A DNA stretch of 64,000 nucleotides from Rattus norvegicus (GCF_036323735.1 NC_086033.1:3109826-3173825), one strand, 5' to 3'. Shown: positions 1 through 10,900, counted from the first letter of the stretch. Notes: a model not told the origin generated them from the sequence alone. Numbers and translations: made by a program.

Positions 1-110
1 TGGAGGCAAGGGGTAGGGGGGAATGGGATAGGGGGTTTCCAGAGGGGAAACTGAAAAAGGGGATAACATTTGAAATGTAAAGAAAATATCCAATAAAAAA
101 ATGAAGGAAA
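1..110 (+). mobile_element. L1 3' terminus (rodent LINE-1)
   Basis: The G-rich stretch followed by ggggataacatttgaaatgt and an A-rich tail with aataaaaaa is the standard 3' end of rat L1. Only the tail is in the window. The body would lie upstream of position 1. It is in sense orientation on the plus strand, so antisense to Adk. Confidence 0.85.
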
Positions 111-788
111 AAAACAGACTAGAAGAGACAAAATGGAGATATGGTATTTCAAGTTTCTCCACTGTAAGAGTCATATATCATCTGAAAACAAAGTCTGGTG
201 AGTGAATGATGTGTGCTAGCAAACTCTAAATCAACAGAGAGAAAGAAACAGAGTAAGATGAGACAGAAGAGAAGGAGCACGGTGGGAGTAAAAATACTAA
301 ATTCTCATAAAAGGATAGGAAAGAAGAAGATAAAGAATAACAAGGATAAATACAAAGACAAACAGAAACTCAATTACACCAATATTCACCTTCAAGAGAA
401 ATGGTATACAGGTTCCAATTCAAAGGTAGACAATGTCAGGTTGGAAAAAAATAAGATCTGACTATCTGCTTTCCACAAGATGTGCGCTTTAAATGTAAGC
501 GAGTCAAGACTGAAGGAGAAGAAAAGGAATACCATGACACAGCAAGTGAGACAAAGCCAGGGAGATGAGGGAGAGCTGGCTCAGGAGATAAGAATGTTTG
601 GTAGTCTCAGTACTGCACCAGGGGGTTCCTGGTTTCCACAGAAGGCCATGCACGTGCAGCACATGTTTAAACGGATAATCAATTCCACATTTTAACCATC
701 TACTGAATGGCCACTAAAAAGTGCAGCATCATGGGTATATAAAGTGTTTTCAAACTGGGCATGGTGTACACACACATAACCAAATAGC

Positions 789-935
789 GAGCTGGGCATC
801 GCGGCTCACAGCTGTAACGCCAATCCTTAGGAGACTGAAGCAAGAGTTCACACTGGGCAAATCCAGGTTCTATACTGAACTTCAGCTCACCTCGGTCACC
901 AAGTCAGACTTCATGAAAAGCAAGTGAGTAAGAGG
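789..935 (+). mobile_element. Degenerate B1-like SINE
   Basis: The 5' part gagctgggcatcgcggctca and the following gtaacgccaatccttagga resemble diverged B1 (7SL-derived) sequence. The 3' half is poorly conserved. A purine-rich tail runs into the GATA/GATG microsatellite. Another B1 3' remnant (ccagcttgggctatgtggtg, gtctcaaacaaa) lies at about 1312-1355. Confidence 0.45.
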
Positions 936-960
936 GGAGGGAGGGAAGGAAGGAGGGAAG

Positions 961-1018
961 ATAGATAGATGGATGGATGGATGGATGGATGGATGGATGG
1001 ATGGATGGATGGATGGAT
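961..1018 (+). repeat. (TAGA)n(TGGA)n microsatellite
   Basis: Two to three GATA-type units are followed by about 12 perfect ggat units over 58 bp. It probably grew from the tail of the preceding B1-like element. On the minus strand the same tract gives short open frames of repeated Ile-His-Pro-Ser, which are not genes. Confidence 0.95.
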
Positions 1019-1129
1019 AAATATCCCCTCTTCTGAAATACATCAATAGATGAGCAGAACGGTCCATCCGGCAGTGCGAAGGACTTGCAAACATAGGGTA
1101 ACACTAAGACGTACATTCAGATTGATTAA

Positions 1130-2365
1130 AACAAAATAGAAGAAAGCAGTAATGAGTTATTACAAGCTGGGTCTTCAATATTACTACAACAGTCCCACCA
1201 TTCACTAAAACTGAACCAGATCCAGTCCAGTGTACCCCCTTCCACTACAGTCACACACTCATCAAATCATCATGCTTCCAAGTAGGTGCGTTTCTACCTG
1301 AACTGTAATTTGCAGCCAGCTTGGGCTATGTGGTGAATCCTGTCTCAAACAAATAACCAAACTACAAAAACATACAAAATAGGCCCTAAAGCGAAATGAA
1401 ACCATTTAAGGAAATGGACTAAAATGAAATACTAATGGCAGAAAGCCTTGAATTCTAGCAATGGTTTCCATGTACTGGCAAAAGATGTAGTGTGACTTTC
1501 TATGCTATAGCCCCATGTAAGCATTTACACTGCATATTGTAAGTCTAGAGCAGTGCACATAAACATCCTGTAGGGGACACTGACACTGGACTGAGTAAAT
1601 AATTATATCCTCAATAAACGCATATTTACAAGAAAACCGACTTCAAACACGCTGTGCCGGCTGTTTCAGACAGCCCAGAATGTTAGCAGCTGTTCTTCCA
1701 AACTGTATATGACACGAGATCCTACCATCAAGAAACAGGTTACACTCCTGTGTGAGCAGCCATGTTTAACTCATATTACAACTAGGTAATGTAGGTCGAT
1801 TAATTCAAGAGAAATTTTAGTGTACTTTCAACATTAGGAAATTAATTCTTAACCAATTATTTTTATGTCAGAGAACTTAACTCAAATTACATGCTGCCCT
1901 GTTTCAGATTTAAGAGATTTGTCACAATCAATGTTGCTGAAATATTAAACTAAAAGGTGTCATGCTAATTACTATGGAATAAATAGCAATTATGATTCTT
2001 TTTAGGCAAATAAGCTCAAACTGTTAGCAGGGCACACTTCCACTGTTTTCCACAATGCTCATATCATTTATAATAAATTGCCAAAAATATGTTTGTAGAA
2101 CTACTTCCAAAGACCCTATGAAAGGGATTTACCAGCACAACATTCTGTGTGACTGAGCAGTTTTATGTTTCTAAAGCAGTAGACTTGAAGGTGGTAACAC
2201 ACATTCAGACCCATAAAGATTCTATGTCTATTGCATAATTACACTAATTAATCGAGCATACGCTTGAGAAAGGTACCTTAGGAGTACATATAGGGCTTTA
2301 AGAATTAAGATACATCAGTAACAGTCTATATTGCTCAAACGGACTCCAAATATGAGCTCACTTAC
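1130..2365. other. Adk: Intron flank with no recognised element
   Basis: This is AT-rich, non-repetitive sequence downstream of the SLVAN exon in transcript direction, apart from the B1 remnant at about 1312-1355. I see no further exon; the one encoding GFFLTVSPES is not in the window. Confidence 0.7.
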
Positions 2366-2474
2366 AGCTATGTAGTAAACTCTGGCTTTCTCTACCAACA
2401 TCCAGTTGTTCTCCAGATCAAGGTGCTTTTCTTTCTTATAACAATTGGCGGCAGCAAGGTTAGCAACAAGAGAC
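2366..2474 (-). CDS. Adk: Adk coding exon (probably exon 6)
   Basis: The exon is 109 nt: one base completing the split Arg codon, then 36 codons reading SLVANLAAANCYKKEKHLDL, then ENNWMLVEKARVYYIA. The acceptor is cttggggttttag and the donor is GCT|gtaagt, a strong consensus. The exon ends in phase 0. The stretch corresponds to the adenosine kinase region leading into GFFLTVSPES, which would be in the next exon below position 1. The frame is open and the residues match rat Adk as I remember it, including ENNWMLVEKARVYY where human has EKNWMLVEKARVCY. Confidence 0.96.
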
Positions 2475-4124
2475 CTAAAACCCCAAGAAAAAGGAAATGC
2501 ATGTTACTTATAAAACATGAAAACCCTTGTGAGGTATTTTATACAGAAAGGAACAAATTCTTCAAAAGCTGATATTGCTGATGGTGAAGAAGATAGATGC
2601 CCTAAAGACAAGAGACATGGAAACCAGCATTACCTCAAGTTATAAGTCTGGTTTATGAATCCCTTAGCTCCAAAATAAGGTTTACTTTTAATATAGTTAC
2701 ACAGTTCAAAATGCAGTTAATAAATAAGAGACTAGGTCATTCTGAAATAGAAAATCTACATAAACCAAAATTTCATTTTATGGTAGAAAAATCTTTATAA
2801 AAATAAGACCAACGAACTATAATTGACTAATTAAATGCTTTTAGGGGCCCAATATGGGATTGATTTCATAAAATACACATATAAACCCGACCATATTACT
2901 GTGAAGAATAAATTTGAAACTATTACATTTTAAAACCTAGAATCAACTGGAAGAAAACCCCCGGGCAGGGCGATTTTACAGCTGGAAAATTAACCAGCAT
3001 ACTAGATCTAAAACCTGGTTATTAAGTGCCACTGAAATTGCTTAATTTTAACCCAAATATTCAATTTAGTGAGGTAAAATTATTTACATTTCATAGAAAT
3101 ATGAATCCCTCATTCCGATCTGATTTATAAGATTATTTAGCATTTTTCTCTATTACTGAAAGCTGAAGCAGTCAGAAGTACGCTCTGCAGAAGAATGACC
3201 TCACCATTTGAGGCTTGGGATATTTCATTTGTCCACCTCAGTGAAAAGTTTCTCTTCCAAAACAATTTTCCATTTATCTTAACTTATTCCTGAATATGGG
3301 TTCTGTTTATATTGAAATAAAAATAAGAAACTAGGAGAAACCGCAACAATACACTCAGATACGAATCATTTGAACCCAAATATAAATATACATAAAAAAA
3401 TTGCTACTATTTCTTTTGTTTGCTATCAGGGATAGAATCGACCCCTAATTTATAAACAACCTAAGAGTGATGGAGATAATTTTTCATTGAAACACGGTAT
3501 TGCTAACCTTTATCTGAATTGTAAAACTACATTTTAGTTCTAAGTTTTAATTATCAGAAGCTGGAAAAAGAAAAATCTACCGATTCTGCCAAAGTCCAGC
3601 ATTTAAGTTGTAGACTGCCCCTCCGCGCCCAACTTCTTCTGTCTTTTTTCTTAAAATCCAGACTAGAACGTCTCATCCTTCTGCTTCAAGCTCCTGGGTA
3701 GGGGCTAGGGTTATGGAAATAAGTTACCACAGCTCGTTGATGTGGGACTGGGCATTGTGTATACCAAGCTGACGCTCTGCCATCTGTCCTAAATCTCCAG
3801 CCCCAATCCCATCTGAAAAACACGCCATGGCCATGATACCGGTGAGCAAATCGAGCTTTTGACATTTGTAAAACCTAATAATTGTTTAAATAGCAATTTA
3901 GTGTATAATGACAATTTACCAATTTCATTCTAGCCTTTGTGATGTCAGAAGGAAAACTTGACCAATTTATTATTAATGGGAAAAATCATACTTGAGGAAT
4001 AAAATTTCTCTTAGGAAAGCTGCTATGAGGCACAAAGCTCTAAACAGATAGTGTTTGAGTAGTGGAGAGCTGAATATATAGAGACCTGGGTTTGAACACT
4101 GAGTAGTCAAAGAGAAGTGAAAAC

Positions 4125-4241
4125 TCTCTCCCTCTCCCTCTCTCTCCCATCCCCCTCTCCTTCCCCCTCCGCCCCCTCTCTCACACACACACACACACCA
4201 CCATCACTACCACCACCACCACCACCACCACCACCACCACC
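4125..4241. repeat. Compound CT-rich / (CA)n / (CCA)n repeat
   Basis: A pyrimidine-rich block (4125-4181) passes into (CA)n (4182-4198) and then (CCA/CCATCA)n (4199-4241). One strand is nearly all pyrimidine. Such compound tracts commonly vary in length. Confidence 0.93.
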
Positions 4242-4424
4242 CCATATTAAAGGAAAGATCTGAAAATGACTGGTCCCCTAATTATTCTCGAAAGTTCTAT
4301 GCTACTTTACAGCTCTTGTCCACACTGGTCCTCAGCACCCAGAATCATGTCAGGTCCTACTGTGTTTCTGCTGGAGGCAAGCTAGAGGCCAAAATACAGA
4401 AGGTGAGAAAGAGAACTGTCCTAA

Positions 4425-4760
4425 TTTTCTATCTGCTGTGATATACACCATAACCAAGGAAACCTTGTGACTTCATTTCCAGGTGACCATCCATGGCTGA
4501 GGGAAGTCAGGGCAGGGACACAAGCAGGAATGTGGAGGCAGGAACTGAAGCAGAGACCATGGAGGAACGCTGCTTGCTAGATTGCTTCTGAAGGCTAGCT
4601 TTCCATACAACTCAGGACCACTTGCCCAGCATGGAACTGCCCACTGTGGGCTGAGTCCTCTCACATTAATCATTAATCAAGAAAACGCCCTATGGACAGG
4701 CCTCTAGGGTAATCTGAAGGAGGTGGTTTTTCAATGGAAGTTCCCTTCTTACCAACTGAC
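4425..4760 (-). mobile_element. Rodent interspersed repeat, LTR-like, antisense copy
   Basis: It reads tttctatctgctgtgatata, then ctgagggaagtcagggcagg, ggaggcaggaactgaagcag and catggaggaacgctgcttgc, then the catcaat..taatcaagaaaacgccct block. This is the very common rodent repeat that in forward orientation starts tgttaattttttgtc and ends ctaactaagaca. The window holds other copies at 33618-34025, 40572-40920 and 46590-46790. I cannot name the family with confidence. Confidence 0.65.
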
Positions 4761-4870
4761 TGTACCTTATGTTAAACTGAACAGTCTTACCTACAGAGGG
4801 ATGGATCAGGATAGAAAAATAGTACAAAGAATGAATGACAAATCACATATTTATAAGTATAGAGGACCCA

Positions 4871-5022
4871 GCCAGGCATGGTACACCTGTAATCATGTCG
4901 CTGTGGGAGGCAGAAGTATAAGGACAGACACAAGTTTGACGCTGTTTTGATCTGAGTAGCAAATTCCAGGCCAGCCAGGACTGTATCTGCAGACCCTGTC
5001 TCAAAACTCAAACAAACGAAAG
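4871..5022 (+). mobile_element. B1 SINE
   Basis: It runs from gccaggcatggtacacctgt through aaattccaggccagccagga to ccctgtctcaaaactcaaac, which is the usual B1 order. It is diverged but nearly full length, and antisense to Adk. Confidence 0.8.
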
Positions 5023-5810
5023 CAAGTACGAAGAATGCAAATGTTGGAGTGGATTAAAATCTAAAGTGGGTCAGTTCTGAGGATTCTAATAAAACGGTAA
5101 CAAAAACGGTGGTTTTCTTTTTCCCATACAGAGGAGAAGGAAGGTGAATATAGTGCTAATAATGTTAGAAATGTACGCAGACACTGCAGGAATATGGAGA
5201 GCTACAAAGCAGTGAGTAAAACCAACACATGGAAGGCCCGGATAGAGATTGATATGAAGAACTTTCTATTGACTTAAGATTTGGAGAACAGGAGGTCTGG
5301 GACTAACAACACCAGCCGCCCGCCCGCTCTATAGATTTTTCTGCTTTGTGGTCCATGCAGGGTAACTTTCCCAGTAGGGTCCATACTCCAGGGTTTGGGG
5401 TATGCTTGGATTTTTCTGCTCCATACCAAGACTCAGGCAATGGAAAGGCTCTGCGAGAAGTTCACCGTAAGATGAAGACCTGGTCACCTCAGTTCTCTCC
5501 ACTTCTGCCCGGGAACATTTGGGAAAAGTCTCCTACCAGGCACGTAGCACCGGGGCTTCTCTGACTCATTTTAATATAGCACGTTTGACTGCAAAAATGT
5601 CATACTTAGTCACTCTGCAGTTCTGTGACCTGATCTGGTTGTTTGACCCTGTCTCTTTTTCTGAGTGTCTTTTGTTTTCTCTTGATTTCAAGAATAATAG
5701 CACCGATGACCCTCTATTGTACAGTAACCCCAGGAGGGGTACTATTATTATAGTGTGATGCCACTTTGCTATCTGAATAATAAAGGGACTTCTGAAATGT
5801 AATAAAAAAG

Positions 5811-6018
5811 GTGTCTGTGTGTGGACACGTGTTTGTGTGTGTGGATACATATGTGTGTGTACACGTGTTTGTGTGTGTGTACACGTGTTTGTCTCTGTGT
5901 GTGGGTACGTGTGTGTGTGTGTGTACACGTGTTTGTGTGTGTGGGTACATATGTGTTTGTCTGTGTGTGTGGGTACATGTGTGTGTGTGTGTGTCTATGT
6001 GTGTGTGCGCGTGTTTCT
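5811..6018. repeat. GT-rich array with CACGTG interruptions
   Basis: About 208 bp of imperfect TG repeat is interrupted by longer units of the type acacgtgtttgtgtgtgt. The E-box palindrome CACGTG occurs at 5826, 5862, 5882 and 5926, with a related tacgtg at 5906. Short Cys-Val-rich or Thr-His-rich open frames across it are products of the repeat. Confidence 0.95.
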
Positions 6019-6044
6019 CTCCACTTCCACTCTCATCTTCACAT

Positions 6045-6125
6045 GCAGGTTTTGACTGTAGAGCTCATCCTGGATCTCAAGCTTGTGATTCTCCTGACTC
6101 TGCCTCTTAAATGCTGCAATTGTAC
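6045..6125 (-). mobile_element. B1 fragment, antisense
   Basis: The sequence gagctcatcctggatctcaa, then gattctcctgactctgcctc and taaatgctgcaattgtac is the reverse complement of the middle and left part of B1. It abuts the GT array. Confidence 0.5.
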
Positions 6126-6667
6126 GGGCTTGAGCTGAGACACTTGACTTGGCTGCTGACTGAGTGCTGCCTTAAGAGACTGGTGTTGTGTAACAGCGGT
6201 GGAAGCCTTGTGGTACACGTGCTTCTATAAGCAGATTCTCATAGTCTGTTATCAGGTTATGCTGACAAGATCATTCTTTCTCTTCTGATGCGAGTTCAGC
6301 AAATTACATGATGTAAAATCCCGAACGCAACATTTTCTTTTCCTAAGCCTAATTATTCAAGGTAGAGACTAGATTAGATAATCTCAAGCTTTTTGCTGCG
6401 ATATACCGCCTGAATTCAAAAGCAGGTCTAACTAAAAACCAACGTAGAACCACAAAAGGCCGTGAGGTAGCCCAGCAGGAGCAGGCCTGATGGCTGAAAT
6501 CTGATCGCATGACTCTAATCCTAGGAAGCCATAATAAAGGCAGTAGGAGAGACAGCTTCCCAGAGCTGCCCACTGGCCTCCACACATTCGCGACAGATCA
6601 TCACGATACATAAATAATAAACAAAATCTTGCTAACAAACAGAAACATCAAAAGAGGAAGTTGTCGG

Positions 6668-6790
6668 GAAGGCCAACTCCTGTAGTCCCAGGCTGTTGAA
6701 GGTGTTGGTAGAAAGACTGCTAGGAGTCGGGACAGCCTGGCCTGCAGTGTAAGGTGCTGCCCAAATAAACTGAAACTAAAAGTAGATAGA
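6668..6790 (+). mobile_element. Diverged B1-like SINE
   Basis: The segments aaggccaactcctgtagtcc, aggctgttgaaggtg and acagcctggcctgcagtg follow B1 order but are strongly diverged. An A-rich region follows. Confidence 0.4.
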
Positions 6791-6859
6791 ACAATCACAT
6801 CCCACCCCAGTGACAATGCTAAGATGACAACAAAACAAACCCAAAACAGATAAAATAAC

Positions 6860-7330
6860 AACAACGAAACCAGACAACAGGGGCAGGTGTGGCTGTGGGG
6901 GAAAGGGAAGACTGCACTGTTGGTGCAGCTACTGTGGAAATCAGCATGGAGGCTCCTCAAAGAGCTGGAAGCAGAGCTACCACATGATGCACTACACCGC
7001 ACGCACGCACGCCCGCCCGCCTAAAGGACTCCAAATCCTACGACAGATATATTTGCTCATCCATGTTCACCACTGATCTATATACAAGACCCAGCAGGTA
7101 GAAATGGCTTAGCATCCATCAACTGGTGAGTGGAAGGTGAAAATGTGTTATGTTTTTCATCTGTAAAGAAAAAAGAAATGATAATCATTCTGGGTGAGAT
7201 GAATGGAAGAGAAAAGGTTAAACAGGATGGGTGGGAGGGCGTAGGAGAGGAGGGAGCGCGGGGATGGACAACTAATACTAAAGACCTTTGAAAAAGCCAT
7301 ACGTAAGCCTACCAGGGTAAAAGTTCTCAA
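6860..7330 (+). mobile_element. Old L1 3' fragment
   Basis: It contains ggtgcagctactgtggaaat followed by cagcatggaggctcctcaaa, then tctatatacaagacccagca and ggcttagcatccatcaactg. These are typical of the end of L1 ORF2 and the 3' region. It is degenerate, with no open frame, and interrupted by a cgcacgcacgcccgcccgcc tract at about 7001-7020. Confidence 0.6.
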
Positions 7331-7780
7331 AATATATGTGCACGTATGTGACTTTAAATAGATTTATCTCACCTTGCCAAGGGCTCAGGAATCGTCAAGA
7401 AAGAGGAAGTGGGAAGACATTAAGAGCCAGAGGCAGCAGATGTCTATGGAAAATCAGTACTGGCTAGATATGACAGAGTTGTTCCACATGTGCGCTTAGA
7501 GCGGCTATAACTCCATGCATGTGACCTGCATGAGATCAGCTCTGCCACAGTTACAGCATGGGCTGGGGAGGGCCTCATAGAGTCCCAGCCTTAGCTGAGG
7601 AGGCACTATCAACTGATGGCTGCTGTGGGAGGAAGAGTTAGTCTGCCTCAGGGGTGTGGTCCCTGTATCAGTCTCACGGTCGATACTCCCATTCGGTGCA
7701 CTCACAGGTGGCACTGGGTTGTTGGTCTTGAGACGGCTTAACAGTTAACAGCACTTGTCGTTCTTCCCAGCACTCACATG

Positions 7781-7838
7781 CACACGCACGCGCGCGCGCG
7801 CGCGCGCGCGCGCGCGCACACACACACACACACACACA
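7781..7838. repeat. (CG)14(CA)11 alternating purine-pyrimidine tract
   Basis: A run of 14 CG dinucleotides (7789-7816) continues into 11 CA (7817-7838), preceded by cacacgca. The whole 58 bp alternates purine and pyrimidine, the best known Z-DNA-forming sequence type. It lies about 310 bp downstream of the donor of the WMIQ exon in transcript direction. Confidence 0.95.
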
Positions 7839-8151
7839 GAATTCTTCACAACCCATTATAGTTCCGGTAACAAGAACTAGGTGGGCACACACAGTTGTGA
7901 GGGAGAGATTGTGTGCATGGCAGCCAGGGAGGGGAGGGGCCTGTATAAAACACATTACATACATGCATGGAATTCTTAAATAGTACAAGAGTTAATTAAA
8001 CACAAGGTAAAAAAAGGACTCGAGGAGAAAGGGTTTACTGAACACTAGAAATGGTTCTTAAAGTGAAGTGAAGTTCAAAGTGTTTGTAATTCGGGTTCCA
8101 TCGGAGACTGCGCAGCCGCAGGGAGGGCGCTCCAGGTTGGGAGGGACTTAC

Positions 8152-8324
8152 CGGTTGCCACCGGTGATGCATGCAGCGCACGTTCCTGTGGGCTGCTCGT
8201 TCTGCTCATAGTAATGGGCGTCCACGTGTGCATCTGCGGCTTTGCTCTTCAGGATCTCCCCGAACTTATCTATCCCAATGCATCCGAAGAACGTTGCTGC
8301 TCTGTGTGGCTCCTGAATCATCCA
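8152..8324 (-). CDS. Adk: Adk coding exon (probably exon 5)
   Basis: The exon is 173 nt: 57 codons beginning WMIQEPHRAATFFGCIGIDK and ending ACITGGN, plus two bases (CG) of a split Arg codon. The acceptor is cttgtttttcag|TGG, with a clear pyrimidine tract. The donor is CCG|gtaagt, a strong consensus. It joins in frame to the previous exon (phase 0), giving KVAQ-WMIQ, and to the next (phase 2), giving GGNR-SLVA. FFGCIGIDKFG is the conserved glycine-rich core strand and loop that completes the PfkB signature 1 region. YYEQNEQPTGTCA belongs to the lid/substrate region of adenosine kinases. There are no stops or frameshifts. EPHRAA and KSKAAD are rodent-type residues where human has QPHKAA and KRKAAE. 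Confidence 0.97.
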
Positions 8325-8598
8325 CTGAAAAACAAGAACACAGACGACTTGACCGATCGGTTGGAAACAGAATGGATAATTCAGGGCTCCGCCATGGAGG
8401 CTGGCATGAAAGGCACGCTTTGTGATGAGGAGGAATAGAACTCAATATGCGCACTACTGCTTGGAGTGACAACCTTGACAATACAGCCACACACGTCTTA
8501 CTACTACACGAGGGCAAGAGACAGAGTGACCACTTCAGTGGGTGGACAGAGAACAGGTCTTGAGACCCCAGAAGCTGAAGTTACTTGGACTTTAAATC

Positions 8599-8737
8599 AA
8601 ATGCTGGCTGTTGGGGTTGGGGATTTAGCTCAATGGTAGAGCACTTGCCTAGCAAGCGCAAGGCCCTGGGTTCGATCCCCAGCTCCGGAAAAAAAAAAAA
8701 AAAAAAAAGAGAATAGAAAAAAAAAATGCTGGCTGTT
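8599..8737 (+). mobile_element. ID SINE 1 with target-site duplications
   Basis: The body (8613-8688) begins ggggttggggatttagctca and has the tRNA-like A box and a B box ggttcgatccc that fits the Pol III consensus. The oligo-A tail runs 8689-8723, with a gagaatag interruption. The perfect 14-bp duplications aaatgctggctgtt are at 8599-8612 and 8724-8737. It is young and antisense to Adk, and starts 289 bp upstream of the WMIQ exon acceptor in transcript direction. Confidence 0.97.
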
Positions 8738-8794
8738 TATAGGGATATCAAGGTTAAGTGTCAATGTACTTTAGGACACAGGCTAAACTAAACC

Positions 8795-8855
8795 TCACAG
8801 CTGTGCTCCTGTCTCAGCCTCTAGGGTTACAGATATGGGCCACCGTCTTGGTGTC
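8795..8855 (-). mobile_element. B1 fragment, antisense
   Basis: The sequence ctcctgtctcagcctctagg followed by gttacagatatgggccacc is the reverse complement of the B1 left end. Confidence 0.55.
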
Positions 8856-9101
8856 ACTTAACCTTTCTACATCGTACTTTTCTAACCTGCAAAATGGAGA
8901 AATGATAAAAACACGCATCAGAGGGTAGGGGAAGATTCACTGAAATAACGTAAGTCAGTGTATATGCAAAGCTGTGCATAGTGTCCAAGACTCAATAAGC
9001 AGCATCGTAAAGCTGTGGTAATCAATATTTTTATACTTCTTGATATAATTTATGACTTATGCTAAAAACATATCCGTGCTTAATCACCATTGAAGATGGC
9101 G

Positions 9102-9190
9102 CCTGAGCACGGTGACACATGCCTGAAATTCTAACGCCCGGGAGATGGGGGCAGGAGAAGCAGGAGTTAAATGTTCAAACTTGCAAAGTG
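9102..9190 (+). mobile_element. B1-like 5' fragment
   Basis: gcctgagcacggtgacacat, then gcctgaaattctaacgcccg and ggcaggagaagcaggagtt match the left half of B1. The right half is missing. Confidence 0.45.
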
Positions 9191-9617
9191 CTTAGGATCT
9201 ATGAGGCGACCCATGCTCTAGTGGACAGATGGTCCTACACCCATGTCTGTGTGTGTGGACACATGGACAGAAGAGAAAGAAGGCACATGAAGTATGAGAA
9301 AAAGTGGTGGTGGAGGGTATGGAAGGAATTGGGGGATATATGCTGCAAAAACATATGCATGTATGTATATTAAAATTTATAAAGATAGATGTGCTAAAAT
9401 TCTAACTACAAATGTCATGTCACTAGAGTGGTTCTTATAAACTTTGGCATTTTTCTTCTAAATGATGCATAATAGATTTCTTTCGTTGATTTAAACTCTT
9501 TTAAAGTAGCTCGTTTCCCTGAGGCTTCTCACACTTTATTAGTGATTCTAAAGTCTGTTTGTTTCAAATGAAGTTGCTAAAAATTCTCTGTATATAAACT
9601 AAAAAATGTATCAACAC

Positions 9618-9795
9618 AGCAGGCCGGGGAGACTGCTGTGGACCCAGGTTCAATTCTCAACACACATATTATAGCTCACAACTGTCTATAATTTTAGATC
9701 CAATATTTCCAATGCCTTCTGACCTTCATGGGTATTACATGCTTGTAGTACATACAAACACATGAAGGCAAAATACTCATATGTAAAATAGCAAT
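9618..9795 (+). mobile_element. B2/B3-type SINE
   Basis: The tRNA-like start aggccggggagactgctgtg, the wording cccaggttcaattctcaaca and tagctcacaactgtctataa, and the ttctgaccttcatgggt 3' part fit a diverged B2/B3. An A-rich segment with aataaa follows to about 9825. Confidence 0.65.
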
Positions 9796-10679
9796 AAACA
9801 ATGAATAAAAATAAATAAAAATAGCAACACATATTTTGAAATACTGAGTACATTTATTTTATATATATAAATAAGTATAGAAATACTAAATATTTGTATA
9901 TCATTTACATCTATCATATCTATCTATATCTATGTACACACAAAGGTGCTTGTATAATGTATAGGAATTCATTTAGAGATAAAGGAATAGAGACAAGCAG
10001 AACAGTAACAGACAAGTGCAGAAGTGACCGCCTGATGACAAATACTATTTCTAGAGATTTATCCTTAAGATGCACATCAACACTACAGATGCAATCACTT
10101 ATTTATATTACTTACAATGAAAGAATGTTACAAACAACAAAATCAGGACTTGCCAAATAAACCAGATGAACCCGTTTAATAGAAACCTATATTCACATAT
10201 GAACCGAGCAAAGGGGCATGAGACCAGTCCATCTGAGTACCTCTAACACTTGGGAGGGAGAGGCAAGAGAGTGGAAAGTTGGAGTCTGTCTGGGGAAATA
10301 GGATGAGTTCATGAATTCAAAAGTAAGGGTGTGGCTTAGAGGTGTAGCCTAGGTGTTTATATGGACAAAGGGTTCAGCCTTCAGCTCAGCAACAGGCCCC
10401 CAACAGCAAAAGGATCACTGTGCAGATGTGCCTCTGGGACATCTTGTAAAGACAGAAGCATTATAAAAGAGAAAACTCAAGAATTCAAAGAGAAAAAAAA
10501 AGAACTCAAATACAGCAAAAGTAAATAAGGATGACAACAGCAAATGAGGCCTGCTGAACAGCAAAGGAATGATCGATAAGGTGGAAGGGCAGTTATGTAT
10601 CTGGTGAGAGGTTAATACCCGGAGTACTAACAAACTCCTGCCACACGGCAATGAAGCAAAGAGCCTGAATGAAACATGG

Positions 10680-10900
10680 CCAAGGGCGTTGTACAGGCGT
10701 TTCTAATTCTCCAAATGGCCAATGAGCACATGAAGATGCTCAACAGAACTAACCGTCTGGAAAACAAAACAAAATCAAAAGCATGATTAGTTGTCATTTA
10801 GCACTGATCATGACAGCAAGAACAGAGGAGTGTTGGTGAAGACGTGGAGAAAGTACCCATGTTCTGTGGAGAGCTGGAAAGCAAACCATAGAGGTACACA
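10680..10900 (+). mobile_element. Ancient L1 (L1M-like) fragment, sense
   Basis: ccaatgagcacatgaagatg then ctcaacagaac, later tgttggtgaagacgtggaga, are the recognisable end-of-ORF2/3'UTR words of mammalian L1. It is heavily diverged and has no coding capacity. Confidence 0.6.

Larger units (their letters stand above)
2475..8151 (-). other. Adk: Adk intron between the WMIQ and SLVAN exons
   Basis: This is a 5,677-bp GT-AG intron. Next to the SLVAN exon (2475-4120) it is mostly unique AT-rich DNA, in which I recognise no repeat. From 4125 on it holds microsatellites, an antisense rodent interspersed repeat, B1 elements, the GT/CACGTG array, an old L1 3' fragment and the CG/CA tract, each listed separately. 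5030-5800 and 7330-7770 show nothing I can name. A minus-strand CCCTCTGTAG|GTAAGA at 4791/4790 looks like adjoining splice sites. Confidence 0.93.

Noticed and set aside
6601..7002. 133-codon minus-strand open frame rich in Phe, Leu and Ser
   Set aside because: It lies across a B1-like repeat and the antisense of an old L1 fragment; the hydrophobic look comes from pyrimidine-rich antisense sequence.
8171..8438. Plus-strand open frames across the 173-nt Adk exon
   Set aside because: They are antisense shadows of the real minus-strand exon, which has proper splice sites and matches adenosine kinase.
8613..8688. A tRNA-Ala-like gene
   Set aside because: The sequence is tRNA-derived but starts ggggttggggatttagctca, has an oligo-A tail and target-site duplications. 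It is an ID retroposon, not a tRNA gene. IDs 2-4 are rejected as tRNAs for the same reason.
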